A DNA stretch of 64,000 bases, taken from the NCBI RefSeq assembly GCF_900177245.1, contig NZ_FXBM01000001.1:868001-932000 (forward strand), written 5' to 3'. The notes below the pieces were generated by a model, which made no database searches, was not told the DNA's origin, and saw nothing but the letters and a program-made list of their open reading frames with translations. A program made the translations under genes and the position numbers. This stretch comes from Rathayibacter oskolensis (GTDB taxonomy: Bacteria; Actinomycetota; Actinomycetes; Actinomycetales; Microbacteriaceae). Shown piece after piece: positions 63,078 to 64,000 of this stretch (position 1 is its first letter; each line of letters starts with the position of its first letter).

Positions 63078-64000
63078 ATGAGACTGGGCAGGTTTCGCCG
63101 CACCTCCGGCTCGCGCGCCGTCGACCGCCCCACGCCGGCGATCACGACCCCCACCGCCCCGACTCCGCCCCCCTCGACTCCCGACTCCGCGCTCGTCAGC
63201 GACGGGATGCGCATCGCCGGGGCGTGGGCCTGGCGAGTGCTCGTCGTGGCCGCCGCGCTCGCCGTCCTGGGCCTGCTGGTGATCGAGCTGCGGCTGATCG
63301 TCATCCCGCTGCTGCTCGCGATCGTCATCGCGGCGCTCCTCGTGCCGTTCTCGAACTTCCTGCAGCGGCACCGCTGGCCGAAGTGGGCGGCGATCGTGCT
63401 GTCGGAGCTCGGCATCGTCGTCGTCATCGGCGGGCTGCTCTTCCTGGTCGTCACACAGGTGTACGCGGGCTTCGACGACCTCAGCCGGCAGACCGTCGAG
63501 TCGTACGACGACCTCAAGGCGTGGCTGCTCGAGGGGCCGCTGCACCTGACAGAGGGCGACATCAACGAGTACGCCCAGCAGGCGCTGTCCGCCCTGCAGC
63601 AGGACTCCGGGATGCTGGTCAGCGGGGCGCTCAGCGTCGGCTCGACCGTCGGGCACGTGCTGACGGGGGTGCTGCTCACCCTGTTCTCGACGCTCTTCAT
63701 CCTCATCGACGGGCCGAACATCTGGCGCTGGGTGGTCCGGCTGTTCCCGCGCCGCGCCCGCGCCGCGGTCGACGGCGCCGGGCGTGCGGGCTGGGTCACG
63801 CTGACCAACTTCGTCAAGGTGCAGATCCTGGTCGCCTTCGTCGACGCGGTGGGCATCGGGCTGGGGTCGTTCTTCCTCGGCGTGCCGCTCGCCATCCCGA
63901 TCGGCGTGCTGGTGTTCCTGGGCTCGTTCGTGCCGGTCATCGGCGCGGTCGTCACGGGGGCGCTCGCCGTCTTCATCGCGCTCGTCTACAACGGACCGCT
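63078..64000 (+). CDS. AI-2E family transporter, N-terminal part (cut by window edge)
   Basis: 307 codons are visible before the window ends. A polar 45-residue N-terminus is followed by hydrophobic segments VLVVAAALAVLGLLVIEL, LIVIPLLLAIVIAALLVPFSNFL and IVLSELGIVVVIGGLLFLVVTQ. A long soluble stretch then leads to a second hydrophobic block (VLTGVLLTLFSTLFILIDG, VKVQILVAFVDAVGIGLGSFFLGVPLAIPIGVLVFLGSFVP). This is the arrangement of the AI-2E exporter/PerM family (UPF0118). Most members are uncharacterised; some act as Na+/H+ antiporters, so an autoinducer role should not be assumed. Confidence 0.9.
   Translation, partial: MRLGRFRRTSGSRAVDRPTPAITTPTAPTPPPSTPDSALVSDGMRIAGAWAWRVLVVAAALAVLGLLVIELRLIVIPLLLAIVIAALLVPFSNFLQRHRWPKWAAIVLSELGIVVVIGGLLFLVVTQVYAGFDDLSRQTVESYDDLKAWLLEGPLHLTEGDINEYAQQALSALQQDSGMLVSGALSVGSTVGHVLTGVLLTLFSTLFILIDGPNIWRWVVRLFPRRARAAVDGAGRAGWVTLTNFVKVQILVAFVDAVGIGLGSFFLGVPLAIPIGVLVFLGSFVPVIGAVVTGALAVFIALVYNGP

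Overview
The window is about 64 kb of very GC-rich DNA, roughly 70% by eye, densely packed with genes on both strands. The order mtrA-mtrB-lpqB-comF-hpf-secA, an Rv3235-type gene, pdtaS/whiB1, aroA-rsgA and sigR/rsrA matches the Rv3246c-Rv3219 neighbourhood of Mycobacterium, so this is an actinobacterial chromosome. The fused 2-oxoglutarate decarboxylase/dehydrogenase (Kgd), GuaB1 and WhiB1 support this. The gene content and style suggest Microbacteriaceae (a Rathayibacter- or Clavibacter-like organism), with only moderate confidence at genus level. I see no rRNA, tRNA, insertion sequence, prophage or CRISPR array.

Layout. 1-2251 (minus): the end of a DUF4350-DUF4129-membrane protein operon. 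2313-7265: the MtrAB-LpqB cell-envelope signalling module and ComF. 7285-11587: hpf, secA and an Rv3235-like gene. 11820-13668: the PdtaS sensor kinase and WhiB1. 14041-19654: a small membrane protein, an aldo/keto reductase, the convergent aroA-rsgA-bcp operon and the SigR/RsrA thiol-stress pair. 19749-25207: divergent kgd and guaB1. 25258-28851: CorA and two CNNM-type divalent-cation proteins. 29060-37077: a carbohydrate-use locus (GH42 beta-galactosidase, ABC importer, ROK regulator, GH29 alpha-fucosidase) with two matching operator-like palindromes. 37165-44203: NnrD, a predicted flavin electron-transfer module (FMN-binding lipoprotein, ApbE, RnfD-reductase fusion), a GT87-like mannosyltransferase, a thiamine-binding protein and an MFS exporter. 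44281-44737: a 125-bp tandem repeat. 44747-50595: an unusual two-component operon and metY-metX. 50713-55469: acyltransferase, SDR, a PRTase/S51/uracil-DNA glycosylase operon and a GNAT enzyme. 55618-58953: lemA, a frameshifted htpX, a TetR regulator and a YcaQ-family protein. 59049-63030: an iron/polyamine-type ABC importer operon. 63066-64000: the start of an AI-2E-family transporter.

How the parts work together. Many operons use 4-bp ATGA/GTGA stop-start overlaps, implying translational coupling. At least a dozen genes have a TANNNT hexamer only 6-8 nt before the start codon, the arrangement expected of leaderless mRNAs. Two such promoters (before mtrA and before the first CNNM gene) point instead at very short ORFs that overlap the real gene start, so these may be regulatory leader peptides. 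The carbohydrate locus reads as import and stepwise hydrolysis of a fucose- and galactose-containing glycan under one repressor.

The points most worth a second look are the 125-bp repeat array, the ROK operator pair, the RnfD-reductase fusion with its flavinylated partner, the two leader ORFs, the two-component operon carrying a kinase-like protein without visible catalytic motifs, and the G-run frameshift in htpX.
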